A DNA stretch of 61,388 nt from Thermoplasmata archaeon. GTDB taxonomy: Archaea; Thermoplasmatota; Thermoplasmata; Thermoplasmatales; Thermoplasmataceae. The translations under genes were made by a program, and so were the position numbers. This document shows positions 35,631 through 44,791 of the stretch, piece by piece. The notes under the pieces were generated by a model. That model ran no database searches. It was not told the origin of the DNA and saw only the letters and a program-made list of their open reading frames with translations. The first letter of the stretch is position 1, and each line of letters opens with the position of its first letter. The stretch spans positions 1-61,388 of the forward strand of contig JAKACH010000002.1 in the NCBI GenBank assembly GCA_021821635.1. Direction: 5' to 3'.

Positions 35631-36587
35631 CTAAGATTTGGGGGACAATTGTGCCAAGGTCTCGCTTACAGCCTTGTCCACTGCTGCATCACTTCCCAGG
35701 CTGTTCTTCCAGCCCAGCGAAGAAAGTTTGCTGATCGAAAGCTCTGCGATCTTGACATCTCCTTTCCAACCTCTCCCTTCGAATCCGCCGGTAAACCTGT
35801 ATTTGACATTTTCAAGGTGCATTGCTCTTGTAACTGAGTCAGCAATCCTTGTGACCGGTGTGGTTCCAACGTTACCCAGATTCACGATATCCGTCTTCGA
35901 GAGCTTCTCATGAACAAAGAGCATGGAACCAACACAATCGGTGACGTGCATGTAGGATTTTCTCTGTGTGCCGTCACCAAGAATCTCAAGCGATTTGCTG
36001 TCCTTCTTCAATTTGTGGATGAAATCAAAGATCACGCCATGTGTTGAGTTCTTTCCGACTATGTTAGCGAACCGGAACATGGTTGACTTGAATCCGTAAT
36101 AATGGGAATATGCAGCAATGAATCCTTCCCCAGCCATCTTTGAGGCGCCATAGCTGGAAATTGGTAGATAAGGGCCGTATGTTTCCGGCGTTGGGAGCTG
36201 TGCTGCCTCCCCATACACGGTTGAGCTTGAAGCGAATGCAATCTGTGCTGTATCGGATAAGCGCATGAATTCAAGTACGCCCATTGTGCCCTGTGCATTA
36301 ACCCTGAAATCGAGGAGAGGATCCGACGATCCACCCTTGACATCTGAATTTGCAGCTAGATGTATCACCAGATCGAACATACCGAGGTCCTTCATGAATG
36401 CCGGGTCGTTGATGTCTCCTTTCCTGAAGGAAAAGTTCCTGTTTTTGGATAAGGGCTTTACAAAGCGATCATCCACATTCGACAGGTTATCTATGCCTAC
36501 GACCTCATTGTCCTGGATGAGAACTTCACTCATATTAGAACCGATAAAGCCTGCGGCTCCAGTAATCAATATTTTCTTGTTTTTCAT
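35631..36587 (-). CDS. NAD-dependent sugar-nucleotide epimerase/dehydratase
   Basis: The 318-residue extended SDR protein shows ILITGAAGFIGSNMSEVL, LVIHLAANSDVKGGSSDP, IAFASSSTVYGE and the catalytic Tyr/Lys in SSYGASKMAGEGFIAAYS, with MFRFANIVGKNSTHG after it. It is closest in style to archaeal UDP-glucose 4-epimerase-like enzymes that act in surface glycan synthesis. The exact substrate cannot be read from sequence. It is convergent with the ABC ATPase gene, 7 bp apart. Confidence 0.82.
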   Translation of the reverse strand: MKNKKILITGAAGFIGSNMSEVLIQDNEVVGIDNLSNVDDRFVKPLSKNRNFSFRKGDINDPAFMKDLGMFDLVIHLAANSDVKGGSSDPLLDFRVNAQGTMGVLEFMRLSDTAQIAFASSSTVYGEAAQLPTPETYGPYLPISSYGASKMAGEGFIAAYSHYYGFKSTMFRFANIVGKNSTHGVIFDFIHKLKKDSKSLEILGDGTQRKSYMHVTDCVGSMLFVHEKLSKTDIVNLGNVGTTPVTRIADSVTRAMHLENVKYRFTGGFEGRGWKGDVKIAELSISKLSSLGWKNSLGSDAAVDKAVSETLAQLSPKS

Positions 36588-36684
36588 TTGTACTTTCTTA
36601 TATCATAATACCGCTAATCATATTTTCCCATATATTAAGGAAAAGCATTCAAGGTTCCCGATACAGCATAACATATGCAATGAT

Positions 36685-37200
36685 TTAGTCAAATGGATGA
36701 TCATATGCCATCTTTCCGCCGATGTGGTGGAATTTCCCCTTGTGGAAGACAAGAGGCTTCTTTTCGCTGTCATAGTATCCTGCGAGAACTTTTCCAATGA
36801 ACGCAGCATGATCCCCTGTCTTGAACTCATCAATTACCTTGCACTCGAAGTTAGAAATGCAGCCTTCGATGAGAGGCGGCTTTATGTGCTTTGAGGGAAA
36901 CGTTTTGAATTCAGCAAGCTTGAATTTGTCGTGTGACTTGAAAGAGTAGTTTCCGGCCACATGGGCAAGATATCCCTGATCGTCAGAGCAGTAGCTGATG
37001 CCAAATTCTCCTGAAGAATGTATCATTCTGTACGTTTCTCGTTCATAGCCAACAAATGCAGCAATCAGAAAGTCCTCGATTGATACTCTCAAGGTCCATT
37101 CAGCAGACATAACATTTACTGCTTCGTTGAGTTCGGATGTAACGAGAGCTACTGTTGTAGTTGTAAAATTTTGCGCTTCCAAGATATCAGCAACACGCAC
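36685..37200 (-). CDS. Flavin reductase-like FMN-binding split-barrel protein
   Basis: The 171-residue protein matches the flavin reductase (DIM6/NTAB) family: TTVALVTSELNEAVNVMSAEW at the N-terminus, AAFVGYERETYRMIHSSGEFGISY in the FMN-binding part and HAAFIGKVLAGYYDSEKKPLVFHKG near the end. It may supply reduced flavin or act on small flavin-dependent substrates. It is divergent from a radical SAM gene with 134 bp between, which might reflect a shared process. No specific partner oxygenase is seen. Confidence 0.8.
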   Translation of the reverse strand: MRVADILEAQNFTTTTVALVTSELNEAVNVMSAEWTLRVSIEDFLIAAFVGYERETYRMIHSSGEFGISYCSDDQGYLAHVAGNYSFKSHDKFKLAEFKTFPSKHIKPPLIEGCISNFECKVIDEFKTGDHAAFIGKVLAGYYDSEKKPLVFHKGKFHHIGGKMAYDHPFD

Positions 37201-37334
37201 CAGAGAGTATTAAGAAATAATATTAATTACTACTGGAAGTTTTGCAGAAAAGCATGTTCATCAGAGCAAATTACTAACATGTTCGTGGGCTAGCACATAT
37301 AGATGAGTGAAATTGGGAAGCAATCTGAATACCG

Positions 37335-38453
37335 ATGGAAAATATAGCCTCCGGATATCAATCAAGGCCACTTCTTGTTTTCTGGGAAACCACAAAAGCC
37401 TGCGATCTAACGTGCAGGCATTGCAGGGCAACGTCTATGAAGCTTCCTGCAGAAGACGAGTTGACTCTTGATCAGTCAATGGATTTCTTAAACCAGCTCA
37501 CCGAATTCAACGGAAAACCCCCTGTTTTGATTATGACCGGAGGGGATGTCATGAAAAAGCAAAACCTTGCAGAAATAATGCATCATGCAAGAGATTTGAA
37601 GATACCTTTTGCCCTTAGCCCTGCTGTAACTGGCCTTGGCAATGAAGGTAGTTTCAGTCTAGTAGAGGGTTCAGGAGCTTCATCTATCTCTATCAGCCTA
37701 GATGGAAAGGAGGGATTCCATGATTACCTCAGAGGGATTGGTGTTTTTCAAAAGACTATTCGAACGCTAAGAGCACTCAAAGAATCTGGAATAAACATAC
37801 AGGTTAACACACTGGTCTCAGGAAATAACCTGACGGACCTTCCATGGGTATTGAAAATCTTACTTGAGCTTGGAATAAAAACTTGGGAAATATTTTTCCT
37901 GATCAAGGTTGGAAGAGGGATGGATGTGGAGGATGTAACCTCAGAACAGTATGATGCTGCATGCAAATTTCTTGTTTACGCCGCAGGTTATGGAATAAAT
38001 ATAAGAACTGTTGAAGGACCTTATTTCAGAAAGCTATCAATTGACCATAACAATGATGTGAGCCTGGGAAACAACAGGCTTTTTTCAGAGCTTAAGGAAA
38101 CGGCCGTAAAATTATGCGGCCACCCTGAGCATGGAAAAGACAGAATTCCGGTAGCTAAGACATCAGATGGAAATGGCATCATCTTCGTTTCGCACAACGG
38201 CCGCGTCAGGCCCAGCGGGTTCCTCCCTCTTGATGTTGGGAATATACTTGATAAGCGACTTGTTGAAGTCTATGAGAAGAGCGAGATACTGAAAAGAATG
38301 AGGGATAGATCTAATATAACTGGTAAGTGCGGCGCTTGCCAGTATCTTGAAGTTTGTGGTGGGAGTCGTGCAAGGGCATATTTTTACAGAGGCGAAGTCT
38401 TCGCAGAGGATCCTGTTTGTCCTTTGCAGCTCAATCAAGGGGAGTCAATTTAA
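37335..38453 (+). CDS. Radical SAM/SPASM protein, Ahb/NirJ-like
   Basis: The 372-residue protein has the SAM-cluster motif CDLTCRHC (Cys23, Cys27, Cys30) in the context LLVFWETTKACDLTCRHCRA, and IMTGGDVM after it. Near the C-terminus a SPASM-type cysteine set (CGACQYLEVCGGSRARA, then DPVCPL) would bind a second iron-sulphur cluster. These features place it near the haem-modifying enzymes AhbC/AhbD/NirJ and the sporadic TIGR04053-type proteins, whose RPLLVFWETT start it shares. Haem synthesis is possible but not proven. No other haem genes are in the window. Confidence 0.82.
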   Translation: MENIASGYQSRPLLVFWETTKACDLTCRHCRATSMKLPAEDELTLDQSMDFLNQLTEFNGKPPVLIMTGGDVMKKQNLAEIMHHARDLKIPFALSPAVTGLGNEGSFSLVEGSGASSISISLDGKEGFHDYLRGIGVFQKTIRTLRALKESGINIQVNTLVSGNNLTDLPWVLKILLELGIKTWEIFFLIKVGRGMDVEDVTSEQYDAACKFLVYAAGYGINIRTVEGPYFRKLSIDHNNDVSLGNNRLFSELKETAVKLCGHPEHGKDRIPVAKTSDGNGIIFVSHNGRVRPSGFLPLDVGNILDKRLVEVYEKSEILKRMRDRSNITGKCGACQYLEVCGGSRARAYFYRGEVFAEDPVCPLQLNQGESI

Positions 38454-38871
38454 CGTTATACAAAAGCTCAAGGCGCGATTATTAAATCAAGTGAACTGCT
38501 AACTCCTCAATGAGGAGACTTGCTGTTCCGCGGGATTTGCGTTTCAGGATAAAACAATTAACTGGTTGATTTTTCGTTGCGAACCTTGGACTGGTATTTG
38601 TTTTCTTACGCTTCGACAGCCTGAAGACAGCATGGGCTTGTTGAAGACCCACCAAGCCCTCCCCAGAAAAATTCCTCTGAAACCATTAACCACCTTACTT
38701 TTCGGAGGAGTATCTAGCCATTCCATGTGTGAGCATGACATCCTTCTTACAAGCCTACAAATTGATTTACTTTCGTACAACAACTGAAATCTTTGGTTCC
38801 CATATATATATTTGATAAACGAAATGTCCTGCTACAGTATGACAATATATCTCCGCCTATATAGAACTAAT
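38454..38871. other. Intergenic stretch with hairpin, possible IS200/IS605-type right-end relic
   Basis: No gene is supported here. A perfect 7-bp stem (ctcctca and tgaggag around one base, 38503-38517) lies within a larger imperfect inverted repeat (gaactgct...tgctgttc, 38492-38527). On the minus strand this reads as a hairpin followed by gttcac, similar to the right ends of IS200/IS605-type tnpB elements. The open frames at 38544-38787 on both strands match nothing recognised. A decayed element is possible but unproven. Confidence 0.3.
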
Positions 38872-38912
38872 AAAAATATTTATATATAGAAATCAAGTGC
38901 AAGTGGTGAGGT
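38872..38912 (+). promoter_or_regulatory. Promoter and ribosome binding site of the symporter operon
   Basis: A strong TATA-like tract aaaaatatttatatata lies at 38872-38888, about 35 bp before the ATG at 38919. A GGTGAGGT ribosome binding site lies at 38905-38912. The operon therefore has a short leader. Confidence 0.55.
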
Positions 38913-38918
38913 CAAAAA

Positions 38919-39176
38919 ATGTCATCTGAAGAGTCAGATACAGGCTGGAACTATAGCGCCAAGGGAACAACGGGACAGAAAGTGATAGTCGCAATATTAC
39001 TTATCTTCCCAATGCTGATATTTGGTATTACTCCCTTATACAATAAGGACAAACCAACATTGCTTGGGCTGCCATTTTTTTACTGGTTTGAGACAATTTG
39101 GTTAGTAGTTTCTGCTGTCTTCTATGTAATAGCCGCTCTAATGCTTAACAGGATGGAGGGAGGCGACTCGCAGTGA
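38919..39176 (+). CDS. Small DUF3311-type membrane protein, symporter partner
   Basis: The 85-residue protein has two membrane helices (about 22-40 and 54-75) joined by a loop with LLGLPFFYWFETIWLVVSA, the mark of the DUF3311 family. Members are encoded directly before sodium:solute symporters and probably form a complex with them. Here the stop overlaps the GTG start of the symporter by four bases (GTGA), so translation is coupled. Confidence 0.85.
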   Translation: MSSEESDTGWNYSAKGTTGQKVIVAILLIFPMLIFGITPLYNKDKPTLLGLPFFYWFETIWLVVSAVFYVIAALMLNRMEGGDSQ

Positions 39177-40699
39177 ATAATTACATTATACTCTCTGTTT
39201 TCGTGGCCCTCTTCCTAGTCTTTGTTGCGCTGGGATTCGGCTCATCAAGATTCAGACGAGGTGACATGAGTGATTTAGGCGAGTGGGCTCTTGCGGGAAG
39301 AAAGCTTGGTGGTTACCTTGCATGGTTCCTCGTGGGTGCGGATCTGTATACAGCATACACATTTATTGCAATACCAGAACTGGTGTATGAGAAAGGTGCA
39401 GTTTACTTCTATGCAGTCCCATACGTCGGAATGACGTTCGGTATTGCAATGATTACTATGCCGAGGCTCTGGAGAATGGCGAAAGGCAAAAACTATGTTA
39501 CAGCAATAGACATGGTGCAAGATAAATTTAACAGTAAGACCCTGGCAATATTGCTCGCTTTCACAGGAATTGTGGCAGAGCTACCTTATATAGCACTCCA
39601 AATCTATGGAATGCAGGCAGTTCTAACAGTAATGATCGGCCATCTGACCACTACAGACGCAAATATAGTGACAGAGATTGCCCTTATAGTTTCCTTCATT
39701 GTTCTCGCGGCCTTTACCTTTACCAGTGGACTAAGGGGGGCTACAATTACAGCAGTAATGAAAGATGCAATTATATTTGCCAGTGTAATAGTAATAATTG
39801 TAGTCGTTCCAATGAGAATCGGCGGTTTTGCGGTTGCGTTTACCGATGCAAAAACTCTTGCAACCGGTACATCGACGCTAGCCGGATTGTTCCTCAATGG
39901 ATTTATCTCACTTACAATAATGAGTGCTCTTGCCCTATATCTATATCCGCATGCGATAAATGGTGTATTCAGCACTAACTCGACTAAACGCCTTAGATTG
40001 AGCACTGCACTTCTTCCAATATATGGAGTTGGACTCGCCCTTCTTGCTCTTTTTGGAATTCTCATTTATGCCGTCCCGTCTGCATTGGGAGATGTTGCAA
40101 AATACGGTGCAGTTACTGTTGTACCATCACTGATATACGCCGAGTTTCCTGACTGGTTTGTCGGTTTTGCTTTCCTTGGCATCTTCATTGGCGGTCTTGT
40201 GCCTGCGTCTATAATGGCAATATCCCAGGCAAACCTGCTTACTAGGAATGTTGTTAAGGTCGCCAGACCGAACATTGACAGTAAGACGGAAGCTAGGCTT
40301 TCTAAATGGTTTTCAGTTATGTTTAAATTCATTGCCCTTGCATTTATCTTTGCAATTTCTGCGACCTATTCCCTTGAGCTACAACTCGTTGGAGGAATCA
40401 TAATTCTTCAGACGCTTCCTGCGATATTCATAGGAATGTACACAAAGAGACTCAATAAATACGCAGTTGGCGTCGGCTGGGCTGCGGGTATGATAACTGG
40501 AGTTTACATGATCCTGGATGCTAACTTCTTCATAGCTCATCTTCCTTCGTTGCAGACAACATTCTTCAAGTTCGCTACTCCTTTCAGCTTCATTTACATT
40601 GGACTAATAGCACTGCTGGTAAACCTGCTCTTTGCTATTGTTGGGAGCCTTGTAATGGGCGGCACTAAGGAAGCCTCTGTAAAGACAACAAAAGCTTAA
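39173..40699 (+). CDS. Sodium:solute symporter family permease
   Basis: The 508-residue protein has about 13 membrane helices and matches the SSS family: LGEWALAGRKLGGYLAWFLVGADLYTAYTF at the N-terminus holds the usual cation-site region, and TFTSGLRGATITAVMKDAI and GIFIGGLVPASIMAISQANLL are family landmarks. The substrate is unknown. The downstream FAD glycerol-3-phosphate dehydrogenase gene suggests a link to glycerol or organic acid use, but a terminator hairpin separates them. Translation starts at GTG 39173. Confidence 0.88.
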   Translation: MNNYIILSVFVALFLVFVALGFGSSRFRRGDMSDLGEWALAGRKLGGYLAWFLVGADLYTAYTFIAIPELVYEKGAVYFYAVPYVGMTFGIAMITMPRLWRMAKGKNYVTAIDMVQDKFNSKTLAILLAFTGIVAELPYIALQIYGMQAVLTVMIGHLTTTDANIVTEIALIVSFIVLAAFTFTSGLRGATITAVMKDAIIFASVIVIIVVVPMRIGGFAVAFTDAKTLATGTSTLAGLFLNGFISLTIMSALALYLYPHAINGVFSTNSTKRLRLSTALLPIYGVGLALLALFGILIYAVPSALGDVAKYGAVTVVPSLIYAEFPDWFVGFAFLGIFIGGLVPASIMAISQANLLTRNVVKVARPNIDSKTEARLSKWFSVMFKFIALAFIFAISATYSLELQLVGGIIILQTLPAIFIGMYTKRLNKYAVGVGWAAGMITGVYMILDANFFIAHLPSLQTTFFKFATPFSFIYIGLIALLVNLLFAIVGSLVMGGTKEASVKTTKA

Positions 40700-40706
40700 C
40701 CTAATC

Positions 40707-40752
40707 CTGGAAAAACAGTGGGTTTTTCCAGTACTAATTTTATATTTTTTTC
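40707..40752 (+). terminator. Hairpin and T-tract terminator after the symporter gene
   Basis: Two perfect 10-bp arms (ctggaaaaac and gtttttccag, 40707-40731) enclose a five-base loop. They are followed by T-rich sequence (taattttatattttttt). This looks like a bacterial-style intrinsic terminator, 8 bp past the stop codon, and would uncouple the symporter from glpD. Confidence 0.65.
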
Positions 40753-40859
40753 AAAAATCAATTTCTTTTTCTAATCTTCCTGAATAATACATTCCGCATG
40801 TTTGTTTTAAATTATATTGGGAGCTAATATTAAGGTTATTCATATCTAGGGAGAAAAAG

Positions 40860-42221
40860 ATGAAGCAGTTCTCATATTTCACGCGTTCTGAGGATGTCCA
40901 AAATTCAAGTGGAGCTTCTTTTGATGTTCTTGTCGTTGGCGGAGGAATCATCGGATCTGGTGTGGCAAACGCTCTTTCACAGTGCGGAATTCGTGTTATC
41001 CTGGTCGATAGATCTGATTTTGGATCTGGGACTTCATCAAAGTCATCAAAGCTGATACATGGAGGGCTCAGGTATCTTGCGCAGGGAAGAATGAAACTGA
41101 CCCGGAATCTACTAAAAGAAAGAAATTACCTTCTGAAGCACTCTGAAGTTGTCAGAAAAGAGACATTCGACATTCTGGTGGGGAAAGGACAGTTTGGAAA
41201 ACTTAGCATCAGGGCAGGTTTAATTCTGTATGGATTGCTTGGTGGTGGCAGGCCGACCAGGTATATTGAGAATAAAGGAGAATATCCTGAAGATGTCAAT
41301 GGATACTTTTCGTATACCGACTGCGTGACTGACGATGCCTATCTTACTGTTATGAATGTTGTTTCAGCTCATGAAAACAATGCCGTGTGCCTCAATTACG
41401 TATCTTTCCAGGGGCTGGAAAGAGTTGCAGGAGGAATCAAGGCACAACTAAGGGACATCATAACAGGTACAGAGTTTGAAATTCAGGCAAAGATGTTGAT
41501 AAATTGTGCAGGCGCATGGATCCGCGGGTTAGTTCCAGGAAACAAAGTCAATCCCCAAACGATCAGGCTAAGCAAGGGAGTTCATCTGATATATCCAAGA
41601 TCAGTATATCCAGGAAAGAATTCTGTCGCATTCAAGTCACCGGTTGACGGAAGACAGATGTTCGTGATTCCGCGGGACAAAGTTGTAATTGTGGGTACAA
41701 CAGATACATTTACTGATTCGCCTGATGATCTTGAAGTCACTCCAGAAGAGAGAGATTATGTTAAAAAGAGCTGTGCCATTGTATCAGATTCCTTCGCCAA
41801 AGCTGATCCCATGGTAGAATATGCAGGCATCAGAACGTTGTATGGCAAAGGGAGTTCACCAGGAAAACTTTCAAGGGACTTTAAAATCATTGAAGACGAC
41901 ATCTCGATCACAGTGATTGGAGGAAAAGTAACTGATTACCGAAGGGTCGCATCTAAGGTTGCGAAACTGGTCTCTTCAAGAATCCATATGGGAAAAGTAT
42001 TGCGTGATATCCCCCGACTGGATTATCCGGGTCTTCCCTGGCACAATAATATTGAGACTGCAATAAATTTTGAATGCGCAGTGACTAGCAGTGATATAAT
42101 GGAAAGACGACTTGGCACATATTTCTTTGACCCAGAAAGGTTGGAAGAAACTTCAAAACACATTCTTGAATTTTTGGAAAAAAACAATGTAAAAATAGAT
42201 AATGGGTTTTTTCATATATAA
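40860..42221 (+). CDS. glpD: FAD-dependent glycerol-3-phosphate dehydrogenase
   Basis: The 453-residue enzyme oxidises sn-glycerol-3-phosphate to DHAP at the membrane, passing electrons to quinone. It shows DVLVVGGGIIGSGVANALSQ (FAD), SDFGSGTSSKSSKLIHGGLRY (written as SGTSSKSSKLIHGGLRYL, the GlpD signature), NCAGAWI and VIVGTTDTFTDSPDDLEVT. GIRTLYGKG and VIGGKVTDYRRVA complete the C-terminal domain. It is shorter than E. coli GlpD. The thermosome gene is convergent 15 bp away. Confidence 0.92.
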   Translation: MKQFSYFTRSEDVQNSSGASFDVLVVGGGIIGSGVANALSQCGIRVILVDRSDFGSGTSSKSSKLIHGGLRYLAQGRMKLTRNLLKERNYLLKHSEVVRKETFDILVGKGQFGKLSIRAGLILYGLLGGGRPTRYIENKGEYPEDVNGYFSYTDCVTDDAYLTVMNVVSAHENNAVCLNYVSFQGLERVAGGIKAQLRDIITGTEFEIQAKMLINCAGAWIRGLVPGNKVNPQTIRLSKGVHLIYPRSVYPGKNSVAFKSPVDGRQMFVIPRDKVVIVGTTDTFTDSPDDLEVTPEERDYVKKSCAIVSDSFAKADPMVEYAGIRTLYGKGSSPGKLSRDFKIIEDDISITVIGGKVTDYRRVASKVAKLVSSRIHMGKVLRDIPRLDYPGLPWHNNIETAINFECAVTSSDIMERRLGTYFFDPERLEETSKHILEFLEKNNVKIDNGFFHI

Positions 42222-42245
42222 AAAGGAAAAAGAGGATTAATCCTC
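42203..42245 (-). terminator. Palindrome and T-tract at the end of the thermosome gene
   Basis: The thermosome stop codon lies in the perfect 14-bp palindrome gaggattaatcctc (42232-42245). On the minus strand it is followed by tttttccttttt. A stem plus T-rich run fits a terminator. It also lies past the glpD stop and might serve both genes. Confidence 0.5.
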
Positions 42246-43862
42246 GTCGCCGCCCGCGCCTCCGCCTGGCGGTGAACTTGGGCCCCTTGATGCTTTTGTG
42301 GCTATAACATCGTCTATCCTGAGTATCATGACGCCTGCTTCTGTGGCGGAGTCAATTGCCTGGATACCGACCCTTAGGGGTTCTATAACTCCTGCCTTCT
42401 CCATATCCTCAACCTCGCCCGAGTAAACGTTCAGCCCATGGTACTTCTTGCCTTCGGCGTGCGAACTCCTGATCTTTATGAGAATATCTATGGGATCAAG
42501 TCCTGCGTTCTCTGCCAGTGCTCTGGGAATCTCTTCCAATGCGTTGGCAAATCTCTCGATCGCAAGTTGCTGTCTCCCGCCGACCTTCGACGCAAATTCC
42601 CTGAGCCTGAATGCAACTTCAGAGGCAGAAGAACCTCCGCCTGAGGTATACTTTCCATCCTCAACGGCTGCTGCAACAACGTGTAGTGAGTCGGTAATAG
42701 ACCTGTCTATTTCGTCAACCACATGTTCTGTTCCTCCTCTAACTAGAACGCTCACGGCCTTAGGATTCTTGCAGCCTGTCACGAATGTTAGATAGTCGTC
42801 GTCGATCTTTCTTTGGTCAACAAGCGCGGCAAAGCCGAGATCAGATGATGAAAGTTCGTCAATTGATGAAGCAATTGTTGCTCCGGTTGCCTTTGCAAGT
42901 TTCTCGATGTCACTCTTCTTGACACGCCTTACTGCATAAATTCCTTCCTTTGAAAGGTAATGCTGTGCAAGGTCATCGATTCCCTTCTGGGTAATAAGCA
43001 CGTTTGCGCCCGATTTCTTAACTTTTGCAACCATTTCCTTAAGCAGGTCCTCTTCCTGAGATAGGAATTTCTGTATCATGCTGGGATCGTCGATCCTTAT
43101 GTTTGTGTCAAACTCAGGTTTCTTGATTTCAAGTGCTGCATTCAGCACCGCTATCTTTGCATTAGAAACAGAGTCCGGCATTCCAGGATGAACTTTTTCC
43201 TTGTCCACTATGATTCCAGAGATCATCTCTGTCTCTTCTATCTCTCCGCCTTTCTTTTTAACTATCTGTATGTTGTCAAAATCAACGCTCAACCTGTCGG
43301 CAGTCTTCTCGGCAACGCTTTTTACGACCTCGTAGGATATCTTTGAAAGCTTTTCCTTGCTTCCAGATGCACTCTTACTGCTAAGCGCAGTTTCTGCCAT
43401 TTTCCGGAGGAGTTTCTCGTCGCTAATGCTGACCTTCTTGGCCATCTTCTCGAGAACTTCCTTTGCCTGCTTTGCAGCCAGTCTGTATCCTTCGGAAATG
43501 ACTGTCGGATGAACGTTTTGCTTTATAAGATTCTCCGCCTCAGAGAGGAGAGCACCTGCGATTATGACTGCTGTTGTAGTTCCATCGCCTACGAAACTGT
43601 CCTGTGTCTTGGATACCTCGACCATCATCTTGGCAGCAGGATGCTCAACGTCCATTTCCTTTAGTATAGTCACACCATCATTCGTTATTACGATATCTCC
43701 AAGGGAATCTACCATCATCTTGTCCATTCCCCTTGGTCCTAGTGTGGACCTGACTGATTGGGCGATACCTTTTGCCGCCTCAATGTTGTTCTGCATTGCA
43801 TCTTTTCCTGATTCTCTTTTCGTACCTTCCTTAAGTATGAAGATTGGTTGTCCACCCATCAT
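42237..43862 (-). CDS. ths: Thermosome subunit (group II chaperonin)
   Basis: This ATP-driven double-ring chaperonin subunit has 541 residues. It shows [30 protein letters not shown] (as [12 protein letters not shown] and [12 protein letters not shown]), then [16 protein letters not shown] with the ATPase Asp, and a Gly-rich acidic C-terminus GGGAGGDED. The open frame runs 23 codons farther upstream, but ATG 43862 or 43859 ([16 protein letters not shown]) matches the family. It works with prefoldin, whose alpha subunit is encoded at 30.7 kb. Confidence 0.97.
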   Translation of the reverse strand: MMGGQPIFILKEGTKRESGKDAMQNNIEAAKGIAQSVRSTLGPRGMDKMMVDSLGDIVITNDGVTILKEMDVEHPAAKMMVEVSKTQDSFVGDGTTTAVIIAGALLSEAENLIKQNVHPTVISEGYRLAAKQAKEVLEKMAKKVSISDEKLLRKMAETALSSKSASGSKEKLSKISYEVVKSVAEKTADRLSVDFDNIQIVKKKGGEIEETEMISGIIVDKEKVHPGMPDSVSNAKIAVLNAALEIKKPEFDTNIRIDDPSMIQKFLSQEEDLLKEMVAKVKKSGANVLITQKGIDDLAQHYLSKEGIYAVRRVKKSDIEKLAKATGATIASSIDELSSSDLGFAALVDQRKIDDDYLTFVTGCKNPKAVSVLVRGGTEHVVDEIDRSITDSLHVVAAAVEDGKYTSGGGSSASEVAFRLREFASKVGGRQQLAIERFANALEEIPRALAENAGLDPIDILIKIRSSHAEGKKYHGLNVYSGEVEDMEKAGVIEPLRVGIQAIDSATEAGVMILRIDDVIATKASRGPSSPPGGGAGGDED

Positions 43863-44186
43863 GTTAATCGCATAGTAAAAATAAACTTCTATATAACCTT
43901 TGCTAGTTATATCCTGTTTGTTCTGCAGCACAAACTGTTTTTATACAATGAACGGGAGTTCTATTTTTTGTGGCTCTTTACGCTAGGAGTTCCCTGGCTT
44001 AAAAGACATGTTATATCCTATCATTAATGCTGAATCCTGCACTTGAGATTCCACTCCAGGTAACCGAAGTGAGTTTCAGATTTCGATTCAAAAATAATAC
44101 ATCACTCCAAAACTATGGAATACCCCTCTAATCGTGCTTACTTATCAGTAATAAAAGATAGGGATTTTAAACCTTGACGCTTGTGA
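43863..44186. other. Intergenic region with the thermosome promoter
   Basis: A TATA-like element (minus strand ggttatataga) lies at 43888-43898, about 30 bp before the thermosome ATG, so that mRNA is probably nearly leaderless. A second AT-rich block, ttgtataaaaac on the minus strand, lies near 43936-43947. The rest of the stretch up to the stop of the next minus-strand gene shows no gene or RNA that I recognise. Confidence 0.4.
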
Positions 44187-44591
44187 CTAATGGTAAAACC
44201 TGGATTTCGCAATGTAATAAAACTCAAGAGCCAGTGATATCCACAGTATTATAACATAGATGGGTCGATTAAGCGCAAAGACCGACGCTACAGCCTGCAC
44301 TATTATTCCATAAACGTCATGAGTCCTGCCGTGCCTGATGCGTTGTATCCACTGAGCCGTAGTCAGGTTTGACTCATATATGTCTGTGAAGAGATGTGAA
44401 ACAAGATCGACGAGAACGCCAAAGCTCGCGAAAGCGCCTACCTCCACACCTATAAAATCTAGCAGTAATTCCCTGTTGTATAAAATTAAAATACAATATA
44501 TCACGAAAGATATGAGTGCCAAATAGATGCCTTTTGTCCTTCCAGTAAGAAAAAGATGCTCCCATTCCCTGAGATTTGAAACGTTAGTCAT
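44187..44591 (-). CDS. Unknown membrane protein (about 135 aa, four helices)
   Basis: The product has about three to four membrane helices, with charged stretches near the start (TNVSNLREWEHLFLTGRTKG) and between helices (QWIQRIRHGRTHD). LVDLVSHLFTDIYE in the middle helix pair carries unusual in-membrane Asp and His residues. No family was recognised. The open frame extends upstream to 44669, but a TATA-like aaatataaaa on the minus strand sits just upstream of ATG 44591, which makes that ATG the likely start of a leaderless mRNA. Confidence 0.55.
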   Translation of the reverse strand: MTNVSNLREWEHLFLTGRTKGIYLALISFVIYCILILYNRELLLDFIGVEVGAFASFGVLVDLVSHLFTDIYESNLTTAQWIQRIRHGRTHDVYGIIVQAVASVFALNRPIYVIILWISLALEFYYIAKSRFYH

Positions 44592-44791
44592 GTAGCTTGT
44601 AAACCTGTTTTTTATATTTATTGCTTTTGCGTGAGTAAATAAGCGCTGATTCTCAGATTGTAATTTCAATTGCTGAGATAGTTACCAAAGTCAGGATGCA
44701 CGAAATACACAGTCTAGATTCCATTTAAAAGTGTCTAAGACCTATTTTTTACCTTACTTTATGTAATTATTGAAAGGCCGATATTTCTTTC

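Noticed and set aside
38544-38787. Overlapping open frames on both strands in the gap before the symporter operon
   Set aside because: Neither has a recognised family, ribosome binding site or codon pattern like the neighbours; treated as intergenic.
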